The position numbers and the translations under genes are program-made. A stretch of DNA of 64,000 nt, from NCBI RefSeq assembly GCF_002272835.1, contig NZ_MLAO01000009.1, forward strand, positions 1 through 64,000, read 5' to 3'. This document shows positions 1-9,118 of this stretch, piece by piece. The notes under the pieces are model-generated. The model worked only from the letters and a program-made list of their open reading frames with translations. It ran no database searches and had not been told where the DNA came from. Source of the DNA: Helicobacter sp. 11S03491-1. Lineage in GTDB: Bacteria; Campylobacterota; Campylobacteria; Campylobacterales; Helicobacteraceae. The number at the start of each line of letters is the position of its first letter. Position 1 is the stretch's first letter.

Positions 1-1
1 A

Positions 2-280
2 TACAAATCACTCAATTACAGACCCCAAGTCAATCAAACCCAAAAAGCAAGACCTAAAAATGTATTTAAACCTTATGAATCAATCCCATCCCCAAAGAGT
101 GATAGTTTTTATCAGAATAATCATTATGACCCTAAAACCATCGACAAAAAAGATTTGATTGAAAAAAAAGAAAAACAAAAAAAACTCCAAGAAGAGCAAA
201 ACAAAAAACAAAAATACCAACTTCAAATAAAATCTCATCCTAAATGGCAAAGTATGCGTCCTGCAAGAAAAATACAATAA
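2..280 (+). CDS. 3' end of an unrecognised Lys/Gln-rich protein (partial)
   Basis: An open frame enters from the left edge and runs 92 codons to a TAA at 278-280, with no start inside the window. The visible tail is hydrophilic: a Pro/Ser/Asn/Tyr-rich part (FKPYESIPSPKSDSFY) followed by a charged Lys/Gln/Glu segment (EKKEKQKKLQEEQNKKQ) that could form a short helix or coiled coil, ending in RPARKIQ. There is no domain I recognise and no membrane segment. It converges on yihY. The uninterrupted frame and protein-like composition support a real gene; the function is unknown. Confidence 0.6.
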   Translation, partial: YKSLNYRPQVNQTQKARPKNVFKPYESIPSPKSDSFYQNNHYDPKTIDKKDLIEKKEKQKKLQEEQNKKQKYQLQIKSHPKWQSMRPARKIQ

Positions 281-411
281 AATCAAAGTAAGATAGAGTA
301 AGAGATAAGGATAGGAGAAAACAAGTCAGAAAGATAGCAGAGATAGGAAAGTTAGGCAGAAGAAGGGATAGAAAACATAGAGATAGAAGAAGGATAAAAA
401 TAGGGCAAATC
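281..411. other. Purine-rich spacer with degenerate GATAG repeats
   Basis: The spacer between the two convergent genes is almost entirely A and G on the plus strand. The motif (A/G)GATA(A/G) recurs about eight times between 288 and 400. No open frame or hairpin terminator stands out. It may be a decayed simple repeat; its function is unknown. Confidence 0.45.
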
Positions 412-1236
412 CTAAATTACCTTTTCATCTTTTTTTCCAAAATTGCTGATACAAGCTTGACATGAACGCATTCCAAAGAGCAGCACTAACCAAGAAATAT
501 AAATCCAAAGCATCAAAATTAATAAAATCGATACAGATCCATAAAGAGTAGGATAAGTTTTGTTGTATGAAATATAATACACAAACCCCCATTTTAATAA
601 ATCCCATATACTTGCACTTAAAAATGAAGTAAAAACTAATATTTTTTTATTGAGCGGTTTATTAGCAGAGATACGAAATAAAATTAAAAACAATACACAA
701 GTTGCCAACCATAATAAAAAATCAGACAAGAATGAATCATCTGCCTTATTTTTAAGCACATTTTGGACTTCACCACTAAAATAAATACTCAAAGATATCG
801 CTATAGGAAAAAGCGTTACCATCGCCCAATACACTATCAAAGAATCAAAAAATTTTCTGGGTTTGGAATTAAACATTTTAGAAGAAATATACTCATAATT
901 CCTGAAAAACATTAAAGAAGTAAAAATAATATAAATAAATCCTATTATCCCAAGTTTTGAGCTATTTTGTATAAAAGTATCCAGAAAAGAAGTAATGATT
1001 TCTGTATGAGCAGGGAGAATATTTGAGAGAATCAAAGTTTTAATTTGATTGAGACTATCTTTAAAATTAGGAAAATTCAACATCACTGAAAATAATATCA
1101 ATAACAAAGGAATCAAAGCAAAAATTGTATAAAAACTCAGTGATGAAGCATAATAAAACATTTCTTGTTCATGTGTAAGAAAAGCATAAGCTTCTTGAAT
1201 CCTTTTTTTAATATTTTGACAAATTTCTTTGAGCAT
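412..1236 (-). CDS. YihY/BrkB-family inner-membrane protein
   Basis: This is a polytopic membrane protein of about 274 residues with some six hydrophobic segments. The family signature lies near the C-terminus (YPTLYGSVSILLILMLWIY, then SWLVLLFG). The family was once called ribonuclease BN, but that activity belongs to another protein and the true role is unclear. I start at the ATG at 1236, which has an AAGAG element just upstream. A TTG seven codons earlier (1257) would overlap bioB by 10 bp. It directly follows bioB, as I recall for HP1406/HP1407, so the two probably share a transcript. Confidence 0.8.
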   Translation of the reverse strand: MLKEICQNIKKRIQEAYAFLTHEQEMFYYASSLSFYTIFALIPLLLILFSVMLNFPNFKDSLNQIKTLILSNILPAHTEIITSFLDTFIQNSSKLGIIGFIYIIFTSLMFFRNYEYISSKMFNSKPRKFFDSLIVYWAMVTLFPIAISLSIYFSGEVQNVLKNKADDSFLSDFLLWLATCVLFLILFRISANKPLNKKILVFTSFLSASIWDLLKWGFVYYISYNKTYPTLYGSVSILLILMLWIYISWLVLLFGMRSCQACISNFGKKDEKVI

Positions 1237-1247
1237 TTTCTCTTTTC

Positions 1248-2090
1248 TCAATGGCAAGTAGTAGCAATTTCAAGCCCATAGGATCGAATCATTTCTACAT
1301 CTTTTTGAGGAGTGTCTCCTTTTGTAGTGAGATAATTACCCAATACCACAGCATTGATACCACAATCAAACAATGCTTTTTGATCTGTGCCAAATACAAT
1401 TTCTCTACCTCCGGCTATCATTAAACGTACTTTTGGCAAAAATTCTCTTGCTAACACGACGCATTCCAGAGCTTCCTCAGGACTCAAAATATCTTGTTTG
1501 ATAGGCAAAGCAGAATTAGGGATAAAAAAATTAACAGGTGTGGAGTGCGGAGAGAGAATCTGGAGAGCTTTGAGTAATTCAATCCTATCTCCCCAACTTT
1601 CTCCCAAACCAAATATCCCACCACTACAAAGTCCCAACCCTGCACTCAAAGCATTTTCACAAGTTTCAAATTTCTCACTCCATGGATGGGTCGTGCAGAT
1701 TTTAGGAAAAAAATCTTTAGCTGTTTCAAGATTATGATTATAACTATCAACGCCATTTTTTTTGAGATAAATAAGCGAATCAATATCTGCTCGCCCACAA
1801 CAAGCAATAATATGCAAATCCAGTCCGTCATCTTTAATCATTTTAGCTGTTTTGGCAATGTATTCACATTTTTTATCATCCAAGCCTCTCCCGGCAGTCA
1901 CAAGACAAAATCCCAAAGCACCATAATTTTTAAGCATCCTTGCTTCTTTAAGTACAATATCCGGATCTTTAAATTTATATTTTTCAATATCACTTTGATA
2001 ATGAGAACTTTGGGCACAATACCCGCAATCTTCACTACAATTCCCACTACTTACATTTGAAATTGAGCATAAAAATATTCCATTATCCAT
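1248..2090 (-). CDS. bioB: Biotin synthase
   Basis: A radical-SAM enzyme that inserts sulfur into dethiobiotin in the last step of biotin synthesis. The radical-SAM cluster motif CxxxCxxC is Cys18, Cys22 and Cys25 (GNCSEDCGYCAQS). Further conserved features are the CLVTAGRG strand and the GGIFGLGESW and AGGRE segments. At 280 residues it is shorter than the E. coli enzyme because the N-terminus is trimmed, as in H. pylori. It starts with ATG and leads a small group with yihY. A TATAAT-like -10 lies about 30 bp upstream. Confidence 0.95.
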   Translation of the reverse strand: MDNGIFLCSISNVSSGNCSEDCGYCAQSSHYQSDIEKYKFKDPDIVLKEARMLKNYGALGFCLVTAGRGLDDKKCEYIAKTAKMIKDDGLDLHIIACCGRADIDSLIYLKKNGVDSYNHNLETAKDFFPKICTTHPWSEKFETCENALSAGLGLCSGGIFGLGESWGDRIELLKALQILSPHSTPVNFFIPNSALPIKQDILSPEEALECVVLAREFLPKVRLMIAGGREIVFGTDQKALFDCGINAVVLGNYLTTKGDTPQKDVEMIRSYGLEIATTCH

Positions 2091-2119
2091 TGAAATTATC
2101 CTTTTATTTTAAAGATACG

Positions 2120-2147
2120 ATTATAGCAAAATACCAATATTGCAACA
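2120..2147 (-). promoter_or_regulatory. Putative bioB promoter
   Basis: On the minus strand a perfect TATAAT (2120-2125) is preceded, with a 17-bp spacer, by TTGTTG (about 2143-2148). It points at bioB. I see no BirA-type operator. Confidence 0.45.
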
Positions 2148-2224
2148 ACAATGTTTCCTGAGCAAAAATAAATTTCAGACTTCTTTATGCTAAAAACTAA
2201 AATCCTCACTTTATGGTTTTCTCG

Positions 2225-2680
2225 TCATAAGCTATCTAAAACATCTTGAGCATGACCTTTTGCTTTGATATTATAAAATACTTTTTTTATCTCCCCATTT
2301 TTGTCAATAATAAAGCTGGATCGCACAATTCCAAACACTTCTTTGCCATACATCATTTTTTTAGCATATACACCATAATTCGTAGCTACGCTACGAGTAG
2401 GATCGCTCAGTAAAATATGCTTTAGATTTTGCTTTTCAATGAATTTTTTATGACTCTTGGGGCTATCAGGACTAATACCCACTATTACAACACCTTTTTT
2501 AGCAAAATCATCTAATTTTTCTGTAAAATCTTGCGCTTCAATCGTGCAACCGGGAGTATTGTCTTTGGGATAAAAATACAAAACAATCACTTTAGAATTT
2601 AAATCTTTCAAGCCAATTTCTATATCATCTTGATTTTTGAGTCTAAAATCAGGAGCTTTATCACCTATTTCTAATTTCAT
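2225..2680 (-). CDS. bcp: Peroxiredoxin, Bcp/PrxQ type
   Basis: A thiol peroxidase that reduces hydroperoxides. The peroxidatic cysteine is in YPKDNTPGCTIEAQDF, near residue 45. The second cysteine found five residues later in E. coli Bcp is absent (Gln-Asp here), so this is a 1-Cys variant or uses a distant partner. Its 151 residues are the usual length. It starts 12 bp after lutC ends and is probably the last gene of the lut operon, where it could remove peroxide formed during respiration; that link is inferred. Confidence 0.92.
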   Translation of the reverse strand: MKLEIGDKAPDFRLKNQDDIEIGLKDLNSKVIVLYFYPKDNTPGCTIEAQDFTEKLDDFAKKGVVIVGISPDSPKSHKKFIEKQNLKHILLSDPTRSVATNYGVYAKKMMYGKEVFGIVRSSFIIDKNGEIKKVFYNIKAKGHAQDVLDSL

Positions 2681-2692
2681 TTCTTTCCTTAT

Positions 2693-3325
2693 TTAATATA
2701 AAATAACACTCACATTTTGAGGACCATGTACTCCAAAAACTGTCTGCAATTCAATATCGGCAGTTCTTGAAGGACCTGCGATAAATAATAAATTTGCAGG
2801 TAAAATACCTTTGTTTGCTTTGCTTTTGAGCATTTGCGTCCCTTCGAATAAATTAGGAACGATATTATTTTTATCTAATAAAATAATACAATTTAATGTA
2901 ATCAAAGATGCAAGACGTGGGCTATAGGGTGAAGACGCTATTCCTATAATTCCTAAATTTGCTACCCCACAAACTGCCTTTACAATAGAGGTGTCAATCC
3001 CAAAAAGTTCTGATCGAATAGCCTCAACCTTTTTATCATAAGCAATTGTTTCAAAATTACCCTCCAGATCTTTTATATCAAAAGGCAAATCCAGGGTATA
3101 TAAAACCTTTTTTGCTTCTATTTCTACCAAAGTATCCAAAACATCTCTTGATAAATCCTGAGATTGTATTACTTTGGCTTTATTAGCAATTTGAAGTCGT
3201 TTATACTCTTGTAATAAATCTGTATTTTCATATTTTAGAATATCTTTATAGTGAGGGTCAAAACTTGGAATATGATTGTTATTCAAGGCAGATCGGATAC
3301 GATTTAATATTTGTATTTTACTCAT
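2693..3325 (-). CDS. lutC: LutC-family lactate utilization protein
   Basis: The smallest subunit (210 residues) of the LutABC iron-sulfur L-lactate dehydrogenase complex, which oxidises lactate to pyruvate. Family features are the GVANLGIIGIASSPYSPRL segment and the C-terminal AGPSRTADIELQTVFGVHGP motif. Its start lies inside the end of lutB (8 bp overlap), which implies coupled translation. The order lutA-lutB-lutC-bcp matches my memory of HP0139-HP0136. Confidence 0.9.
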   Translation of the reverse strand: MSKIQILNRIRSALNNNHIPSFDPHYKDILKYENTDLLQEYKRLQIANKAKVIQSQDLSRDVLDTLVEIEAKKVLYTLDLPFDIKDLEGNFETIAYDKKVEAIRSELFGIDTSIVKAVCGVANLGIIGIASSPYSPRLASLITLNCIILLDKNNIVPNLFEGTQMLKSKANKGILPANLLFIAGPSRTADIELQTVFGVHGPQNVSVILY

Positions 3326-4772
3326 AAATCACTCCTTTGATATTCTTAACTTTTGCATGCAATGTCGCATTGATATGAGGAAATTCTCGACAGGATGTCC
3401 AAGCCTTTATTCCGGGCAAAACATGTTGCATCATCTTGCCTAATGGAGAAAAAATATTTACAAAATTTAACAAAATTCTCCATTTTACGCCACTTGTAGC
3501 TAATTTTACAAAAATTTTCATGGCAATTTTTTCATTTTTATTTTGATGCGTATTGGCATAGCCTTTTACATCTCCACGCCCTTCTTTGACTTTTTCACTT
3601 CTGAGATCTCTAATAAGGTCTGCTAAAGGAATCTTAACAGGACAAACTTCTGAACACCTCCCACAAAGACTGCAAAGATTAACCATATAACCACAATTAT
3701 CTAATCCAAATAATTGAGGGGAAATGACTTCTCCAATAGGTCCGGGGTAAGCAGACAAATAAGCATGCCCTCCAATCTTGTCATATACAGGGCAATGATT
3801 CAAACAAGTCCCACACCGAATACAACTTAAAGAACGATAATAATGAGAGTCTGCCAAAATATTTGAACGATTATTATCAAGCATGATAATATGTACTTCT
3901 CTTGGACCATCAAGATCATCTTGTTTCCTAGGTCCTGTAATGATATTGTTATAGCAAGTAATAGGTGCTCCCACAGCGCTAGGGACAAGCAATGTATCCA
4001 AAATCGAAGCATCTTCAAAACTCTCTACTATTTTTTCAATCCCACAAATAGCTACATGAATATCACAAGCAGTAGTACTCATTCTTCCGTTGCCTTCATT
4101 TTCAACCAACCAAATTGCCCCTTCATTGGCAATGGCAAAATTTACTCCTGAGATACCCATTTTAAAATCCTCAAACTCTTTTCTCAAATGTTTTCTGGCA
4201 ATACCATTTAGTTTTTGAGGCTCACTCTCAAATGAAGCGCCTAATTTGTCTCTAAAAATTTCTCCGATTTGATAACGATTTTTATGAATAGCAGGGACAA
4301 CAATATGCACAGGGGGTTCATCAATAAGCTGGATAATTAATTCGCCTAAATCTGTCTCAGTAGCCAAAACTCCCTTTTGTTTCAAGTAACTATTAAGATG
4401 GATTTCTTCGCTTGCCATTGATTTGCCCTTCAAAACATATGAAATTTTCTTTTCTACGCTAAGACGATAAATAATTTCATTTGCCTCTTGAGAATTACTT
4501 GCCCAATGAACTTTAAAGCCATTTTTGAGTGCGTTACTCTCAAATCTTTCCAAAAGCTCATCAAGATGAGAAAGCGCTTTTATTTTGACTTCCTTCCCAA
4601 GTTCTCTTAGCCCTTCCCAATCTGTGTATCTATTTTGAATGAGATTTTTTCTATTAGTTTTTAGCACATCCATTGCAGATTTGAGATTTTTCCGCAACTG
4701 CTCATCAGAAAGCTTGGCAGTAATTGCTTCTTCATATTCTTTGGTGGAATGAAATAGTATATTTTCACTCAT
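3318..4772 (-). CDS. lutB: LutB-family ferredoxin-type lactate oxidation subunit
   Basis: The large subunit (484 residues) of the LutABC complex. An N-terminal LutB/YkgF domain (VNFAIANEGAIWLVENEGNGR in the middle) is followed by two 4Fe-4S binding motifs: CIRCGTCLNHCPVY near residue 320 and CSLCGRCSEVCPVKIP near 370. The ATG overlaps the lutA stop codon (TAATG), a classic coupling arrangement. The complex probably passes electrons from lactate towards the quinone pool at the inner membrane. Confidence 0.92.
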   Translation of the reverse strand: MSENILFHSTKEYEEAITAKLSDEQLRKNLKSAMDVLKTNRKNLIQNRYTDWEGLRELGKEVKIKALSHLDELLERFESNALKNGFKVHWASNSQEANEIIYRLSVEKKISYVLKGKSMASEEIHLNSYLKQKGVLATETDLGELIIQLIDEPPVHIVVPAIHKNRYQIGEIFRDKLGASFESEPQKLNGIARKHLRKEFEDFKMGISGVNFAIANEGAIWLVENEGNGRMSTTACDIHVAICGIEKIVESFEDASILDTLLVPSAVGAPITCYNNIITGPRKQDDLDGPREVHIIMLDNNRSNILADSHYYRSLSCIRCGTCLNHCPVYDKIGGHAYLSAYPGPIGEVISPQLFGLDNCGYMVNLCSLCGRCSEVCPVKIPLADLIRDLRSEKVKEGRGDVKGYANTHQNKNEKIAMKIFVKLATSGVKWRILLNFVNIFSPLGKMMQHVLPGIKAWTSCREFPHINATLHAKVKNIKGVIYE

Positions 4773-5518
4773 TATGCTTCCTTTTTATCTGAGATTCCAA
4801 TTCTTTGGGCTAAAAAATCATATAAATGAATTGTTTTGATTTTAGAATTCATTTTCTCCATAGCGCCGCTAATATTAAGCAAACAACCCCCATCCCCTGC
4901 TACTAAATATTCAACATTCCTGGATTGGATATCTGCAATTTTTTCACTCACCATTGCTTTAGAAATTTCGGGCTCTTTAACACTAAAAGTCCCTCCAAAC
5001 CCGCAACATTCCTCCTCTCTCTCCAACTCTATGAGTTCAACATTCTTAAGGCTTCTTAAAAGCGCCTTGGAAGAATCCACAATCTTTGCAACTCTCAATG
5101 CATGGCAATTAGAATGCCATGTAATCCTAACAGGTTCTCCATAGTCTTGATATCTTACACCTAATTTTTTATCTAAAAACTCACTGAGTTCAAAAATGCG
5201 TGAGGAAAACTGCCGGATTCTTTGATATTCACTCTTTCCCTCAAATAATTCCAAATAATCATGCTTCATCATGCCCGCGCAAGAACCACTAGGCACTATA
5301 ATAGGATAATCTCCCTTAAAAAGCTCTACATTATAAAGGACTACTTCTGCGCTTTCATCATAATAGCCTGAGTTATAGCTAGGTTGCCCACAGCATGTTT
5401 GATCTTTTTTAAAAATTACTTCTATTCCTTCTTTTTGTAATAATTTGATTGCATTAACACAGGTATTGCTATAAGCGACTCCACCCAAACAAGTGGCAAA
5501 AAAATAAACCTTCAACAT
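4772..5518 (-). CDS. lutA: LutA-family lactate oxidation subunit (CCG domains)
   Basis: First gene of the lactate oxidation operon, 248 residues with two cysteine-rich CCG domains: one with TCCGQPSYNSGYY, the other with WHSNCHALR and EECCGFGGTFSVKEP. These bind Fe-S clusters of the heterodisulfide-reductase type. The gene is divergent from lctP, so uptake and oxidation of lactate flank a single control region. Confidence 0.92.
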   Translation of the reverse strand: MLKVYFFATCLGGVAYSNTCVNAIKLLQKEGIEVIFKKDQTCCGQPSYNSGYYDESAEVVLYNVELFKGDYPIIVPSGSCAGMMKHDYLELFEGKSEYQRIRQFSSRIFELSEFLDKKLGVRYQDYGEPVRITWHSNCHALRVAKIVDSSKALLRSLKNVELIELEREEECCGFGGTFSVKEPEISKAMVSEKIADIQSRNVEYLVAGDGGCLLNISGAMEKMNSKIKTIHLYDFLAQRIGISDKKEA

Positions 5519-5563
5519 TATCTCCTTTTAATATTTCCTATAAATATATCCTAAAAGGTATAA

Positions 5564-5593
5564 AAAAAATCAAAATATCAATTTTGATTTTTT
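5564..5593. promoter_or_regulatory. 13-bp inverted repeat between lutA and lctP (candidate operator)
   Basis: Two perfect 13-bp arms, AAAAAATCAAAAT and its complement, are separated by ATCA. The repeat lies about 45 bp upstream of lutA and 150 bp upstream of lctP. Its place between divergent genes of one pathway suggests a regulator site, although the A/T-only flanks weaken the case. Confidence 0.45.
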
Positions 5594-5687
5594 ATAAAAC
5601 AGACTATTTTTGATACAGAATTACTCATCTGTCCAAGAAACAATTTTTATCCTCTATAAAAATAAATGACAACCCAAATCTTTTGGT

Positions 5688-5743
5688 TATACTAAATTGT
5701 CTTTCAATAAAAACAAAAACTTAAATAACACAAAGGAGAATAA
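5688..5743 (+). promoter_or_regulatory. lctP -10 element and strong ribosome binding site
   Basis: TATACT at 5688-5693 fits a sigma-70 -10 box. A perfect AAGGAG sits 7 bp before the lctP ATG. No clear -35 is seen, as is common in these bacteria. Confidence 0.45.
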
Positions 5744-7399
5744 ATGAATGATGTTTATGCGCAAACTTATAACCCATTTGACAATATTTGGTTAAGTGCT
5801 TTTGTAGCTTTTTTGCCTATATTATTATTTTTTGTTTCACTAATTATTTTTAAACTTAAAGGTCATGTAGCAGGATTTTTAACCGTTGTTCTTGCTGCAC
5901 TCATTTCAATCTTTATTTATGGAATGCCTTTTGATATGGTCGCTTCTGCTTTTGGATATGGCTTTTTATATGGCTTATGGCCAATTGCTTGGATAATTGT
6001 AGCTGCTATTTTTCTTTATAAATTGTCTGTCAAATCAGGATATTTTGATATTTTAAGAGAAAGCATTCTTTCAATTACCCCCGATCATAGAATTTTAGTA
6101 ATTCTTATTGGTTTTTGTTTTGGAGCTTTTTTAGAAGGCGCTATTGGATTTGGAGGTCCGGTAGCTATCACAGCTGCCATTCTCGTGGGATTAGGATTGC
6201 GTCCTTTATACGCAGCAGGTCTTTGTATGATTGCCAATACAGCACCTGTTGCTTTTGGAGCTGTAGGCATACCTATTATTGCAATGGCAGGAGTTGTGAA
6301 TGTTCCGGCACTTGATATTTCAGCAATGACAGGACGTATATTGCCCCCTCTTACAATATTCATTCCATTCTTTATCGTTTTTTTAATGGACGGATGGCGA
6401 GGGATTAAAGAAACTTTTCCGGTTGTGTTGGTAGCTGCGCTCTCTTTTGCAATTGTGCAATTTTTCAGCTCCAACCATTTAGGACCTGAACTTCCTGATA
6501 TTATCTCTGCAATAGTCTCAATCATCGCCACTACTATTTTCTTAAAATTTTGGCAACCCAAAAGAATCTTCCGCACTGATGGTAATGAAAATATGACGCA
6601 ACATTCCAAACACCATATTTGCAAAGTATTGTTGGCATGGGCTCCTTTTGTCATGTTGATTATCACAATTATAATTTGGACACAGCCTTGGTTTAAAGAA
6701 CTTTTCAAGCCTGGCGGAGTATTGTCATTTACAACTTTTAGTTTTGAATTCAACTCTATTAGTGAAAAAATTATAAAAACTGCTCCTATTGCTGTAGAAG
6801 GGCAATCACCCACTACAAAAATCATTTTTTCTCTTCCTTTGATTGGAACTACAGGAACTTCTATTTTTGCAGCAGCCATTATTAGCATTTTTATTCTTCG
6901 AGTAAAAGCCAAAGATGCCCTCAGTGTCTTTGGAGAAACATTAAATGAAATGAAATTCCCTATTCTTACTATTGGTCTTGTGCTTGCATTTGCTTATATT
7001 TCAAACTATAGTGGTATATCTGCCACCCTAGCACTTGCTTTAGCAAGCACAGGGAGTGCATTTACTTTCTTTTCACCCATTATTGGATGGATTGGAGTAT
7101 TTTTGACAGGAAGCGATACAAGCTCAAACCTACTTTTTGGCTCACTCCAACAACTCACAGCTCGTCAATTAGGAATCCCTGAAGTATTATTTTTAGCTGC
7201 TAATTCTGTAGGAGGTGTTGTAGGCAAGATGATTAGCCCCCAAAGTATTGCAGTAGCTTGCGCTGCTGTTGGACTTGTAGGGAGAGAATCAGAACTCTTT
7301 AGGTTCACTGTAAAATATTCTATTTTGCTAGTAATTGCTATTGGAATTATTACTACTCTTATCGCTTATGTTTTCCCCCAAATCATCCCCGCAGGATAA
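5744..7399 (+). CDS. lctP: L-lactate permease
   Basis: A lactate:proton symporter of the LctP family, 551 residues with 12 to 14 predicted membrane helices. Family hallmarks are FLEGAIGFGGPVAITAAIL, the FLTGSDTSSNLLFGSLQ segment and ANSVGGVVGKMISPQSIAVACA near the C-terminus. It imports L-lactate for the divergently encoded LutABC. H. pylori carries two adjacent copies in my memory; only one is present here. The start is fixed by AAGGAG seven bases upstream. A strong hairpin terminator follows at once. Confidence 0.95.
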   Translation: MNDVYAQTYNPFDNIWLSAFVAFLPILLFFVSLIIFKLKGHVAGFLTVVLAALISIFIYGMPFDMVASAFGYGFLYGLWPIAWIIVAAIFLYKLSVKSGYFDILRESILSITPDHRILVILIGFCFGAFLEGAIGFGGPVAITAAILVGLGLRPLYAAGLCMIANTAPVAFGAVGIPIIAMAGVVNVPALDISAMTGRILPPLTIFIPFFIVFLMDGWRGIKETFPVVLVAALSFAIVQFFSSNHLGPELPDIISAIVSIIATTIFLKFWQPKRIFRTDGNENMTQHSKHHICKVLLAWAPFVMLIITIIIWTQPWFKELFKPGGVLSFTTFSFEFNSISEKIIKTAPIAVEGQSPTTKIIFSLPLIGTTGTSIFAAAIISIFILRVKAKDALSVFGETLNEMKFPILTIGLVLAFAYISNYSGISATLALALASTGSAFTFFSPIIGWIGVFLTGSDTSSNLLFGSLQQLTARQLGIPEVLFLAANSVGGVVGKMISPQSIAVACAAVGLVGRESELFRFTVKYSILLVIAIGIITTLIAYVFPQIIPAG

Positions 7400-7400
7400 C

Positions 7401-7436
7401 AAATTTTGCGTCCTTTAAAAGACGCAAAATTTTATT
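7401..7436 (+). terminator. lctP terminator
   Basis: A 12-bp perfect stem (AAATTTTGCGTC at 7401-7412 with its complement at 7421-7432) and an 8-base loop, with T-rich sequence following. It lies directly after the lctP stop and before the convergent gene. Confidence 0.8.
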
Positions 7437-7491
7437 AATCTCTCTACTCATTGCATTCAAATTTCTATTTATCCGGATTAAATGGCATTCA

Positions 7492-8529
7492 TTAGGGATT
7501 TTTATGAGAAAAATTACTCTGATATAATCTAAGCAATGCGATAAAAAATGCTGTAATTGTAGGTCCCACAACAATTCCCCAAAAACCAAATGTAGAAAAT
7601 CCGGCCAAGATAGAAAAGAAAATCAAAATTTCATTAATTTGCAGAGGAGTTTTTAAAATTTTTTGTTTAATAAAAGCGATGATAATAGGCTTGATAAGAT
7701 TATCAATCACAAATCCTATAAAAACCAATGAATACACGCCAATAAAAATAGCTATGCCAACATTTCCTAAATAAATCTCATATCCTGCGATAGGTAGCCA
7801 TAATAATGCCCCTCCAATAACAGGGATCAAAGATGTCAATCCATAAAGCACGCCTAACAAAAATCCATCATAGCCCAACCAAACAACAGCAATTCCAAAA
7901 GCAAACCCTTGCAAAATAACATTAATAATAGAAGTTAAAAACACCACGCGCAATACTCCGTTTATTTCCCTAAAAACTGCTTTGCTTTGGGAAATTTCAA
8001 AAGGCAATAATTGCAGTATATAATTATAAATCCGACGACCATAATAAAAAAAGAAAAATAAAAATACCACGATAAAACCGGTATTGATTAAAAAACTCAA
8101 ACTATATTTGCCAATATAGCTACTAAAATGAATTGCATAAGTCATGATAGATTGAGCAGAAATATTTGCAAGAGATTTTTTGATACCGGAACTTAAAACA
8201 GGAAAATATTCAAAAATACCGATAATGAATTGCTTTGTTTTATCAACAAAAGAAGAAAAACTATCCATATCAAGCCCAACAATAAACCCGATACTCCTGT
8301 GCCCCACAAAATAAAGGGGCACAATCAAAAAAGCCAAAAGCACAATCACACAGCAAAAAGAATTTAAAATCTCATTTTTAATATAACGCCCAAAAAAATC
8401 TTTGAGCCAAAAAGTAGCGACACACAAAAGTCCCGCTATCAAAAGATTCATTAAAAAATCTTGGTATAAATAAGCCATCCAATAAACACTGATGGCAAAA
8501 ACAATCCAGAAAAAATATATCGGACGCAC
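7492..8529 (-). CDS. AI-2E/PerM-family transporter
   Basis: A polytopic membrane protein of 345 residues with about eight hydrophobic segments. The C-terminal half has the family pattern: GVLYGLTSLIPVIGGALLWLP, then DNLIKPIIIAFIKQK and a last segment with GFWGIVVGPTITAF. Members are linked to export of small molecules or Na+/H+ exchange; the substrate cannot be read from sequence. It starts with GTG overlapping the stop of the DinB-like gene (TTTAGTG), so the two are cotranslated. Confidence 0.82.
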   Translation of the reverse strand: MRPIYFFWIVFAISVYWMAYLYQDFLMNLLIAGLLCVATFWLKDFFGRYIKNEILNSFCCVIVLLAFLIVPLYFVGHRSIGFIVGLDMDSFSSFVDKTKQFIIGIFEYFPVLSSGIKKSLANISAQSIMTYAIHFSSYIGKYSLSFLINTGFIVVFLFFFFYYGRRIYNYILQLLPFEISQSKAVFREINGVLRVVFLTSIINVILQGFAFGIAVVWLGYDGFLLGVLYGLTSLIPVIGGALLWLPIAGYEIYLGNVGIAIFIGVYSLVFIGFVIDNLIKPIIIAFIKQKILKTPLQINEILIFFSILAGFSTFGFWGIVVGPTITAFFIALLRLYQSNFSHKNP

Positions 8530-9041
8530 TAAACCCCTAACATTCCATTGAAGTCATTTTCAATTTTCATCCTATCTAATGCTCCGGCAATTTGTCCCCT
8601 ATGATGAGTATCATGAGTAAGAATGGAAATTAAAAGCTGATAAATAGGTTTTTCAAATTTAATTCCAGGAAATTCCAAAACCTCAACTTTAGAAAAATCA
8701 TCAATATTTTCGATTAATTCAACAATGAAATCATCTACTTTTATCCTTGCTTGAAATAATTTATCCATGTCTGATTTGATAGGTTCATTGATAGTCATAT
8801 TAGGACCGGCAATAGAAACAATTGATTTGTTATCCAATGGTTTTATGCTGTATTTTGCATAAACATTACCAAAAACAAGAGCATCTAAAGCTAAGGCATG
8901 TTCAAAAGCTCCGGCTATAGATTTATAATAAAGCTCCACATCTTTATTAAATTCACCGGGGCTTAATTTTTTAAGACACTCTATCATCCCTTTATTTGCA
9001 TTTTTATTATATCTTGCATGCAACCTAAGTATCTCTTTCAT
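8529..9041 (-). CDS. DinB/DUF664-family putative metal-dependent protein
   Basis: A 170-residue, mostly helical protein with the DinB four-helix-bundle pattern. Conserved histidines that usually bind a divalent metal are in the second helix (GAFEHALALDALVFGN) and in the C-terminal LTHDTHHRGQIAGAL motif. Related proteins are thiol transferases or of unknown role, and the name does not imply DNA polymerase IV. It is the first gene of a two-gene operon with the AI-2E-type carrier. Confidence 0.8.
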   Translation of the reverse strand: MKEILRLHARYNKNANKGMIECLKKLSPGEFNKDVELYYKSIAGAFEHALALDALVFGNVYAKYSIKPLDNKSIVSIAGPNMTINEPIKSDMDKLFQARIKVDDFIVELIENIDDFSKVEVLEFPGIKFEKPIYQLLISILTHDTHHRGQIAGALDRMKIENDFNGMLGV

Positions 9042-9118
9042 TACAACTCCTTTTTTTAGTTTGTATTGAAATTATATCATATATTTAAAAATATATTTAT
9101 TTTTTAAACTTGAAATAT

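Noticed and set aside
6085-6912. A 275-codon open frame antisense to lctP
   Set aside because: It lies wholly inside the convincing permease gene, has no ribosome site or recognisable domain, and its odd composition is what the antisense of membrane-protein codons gives.
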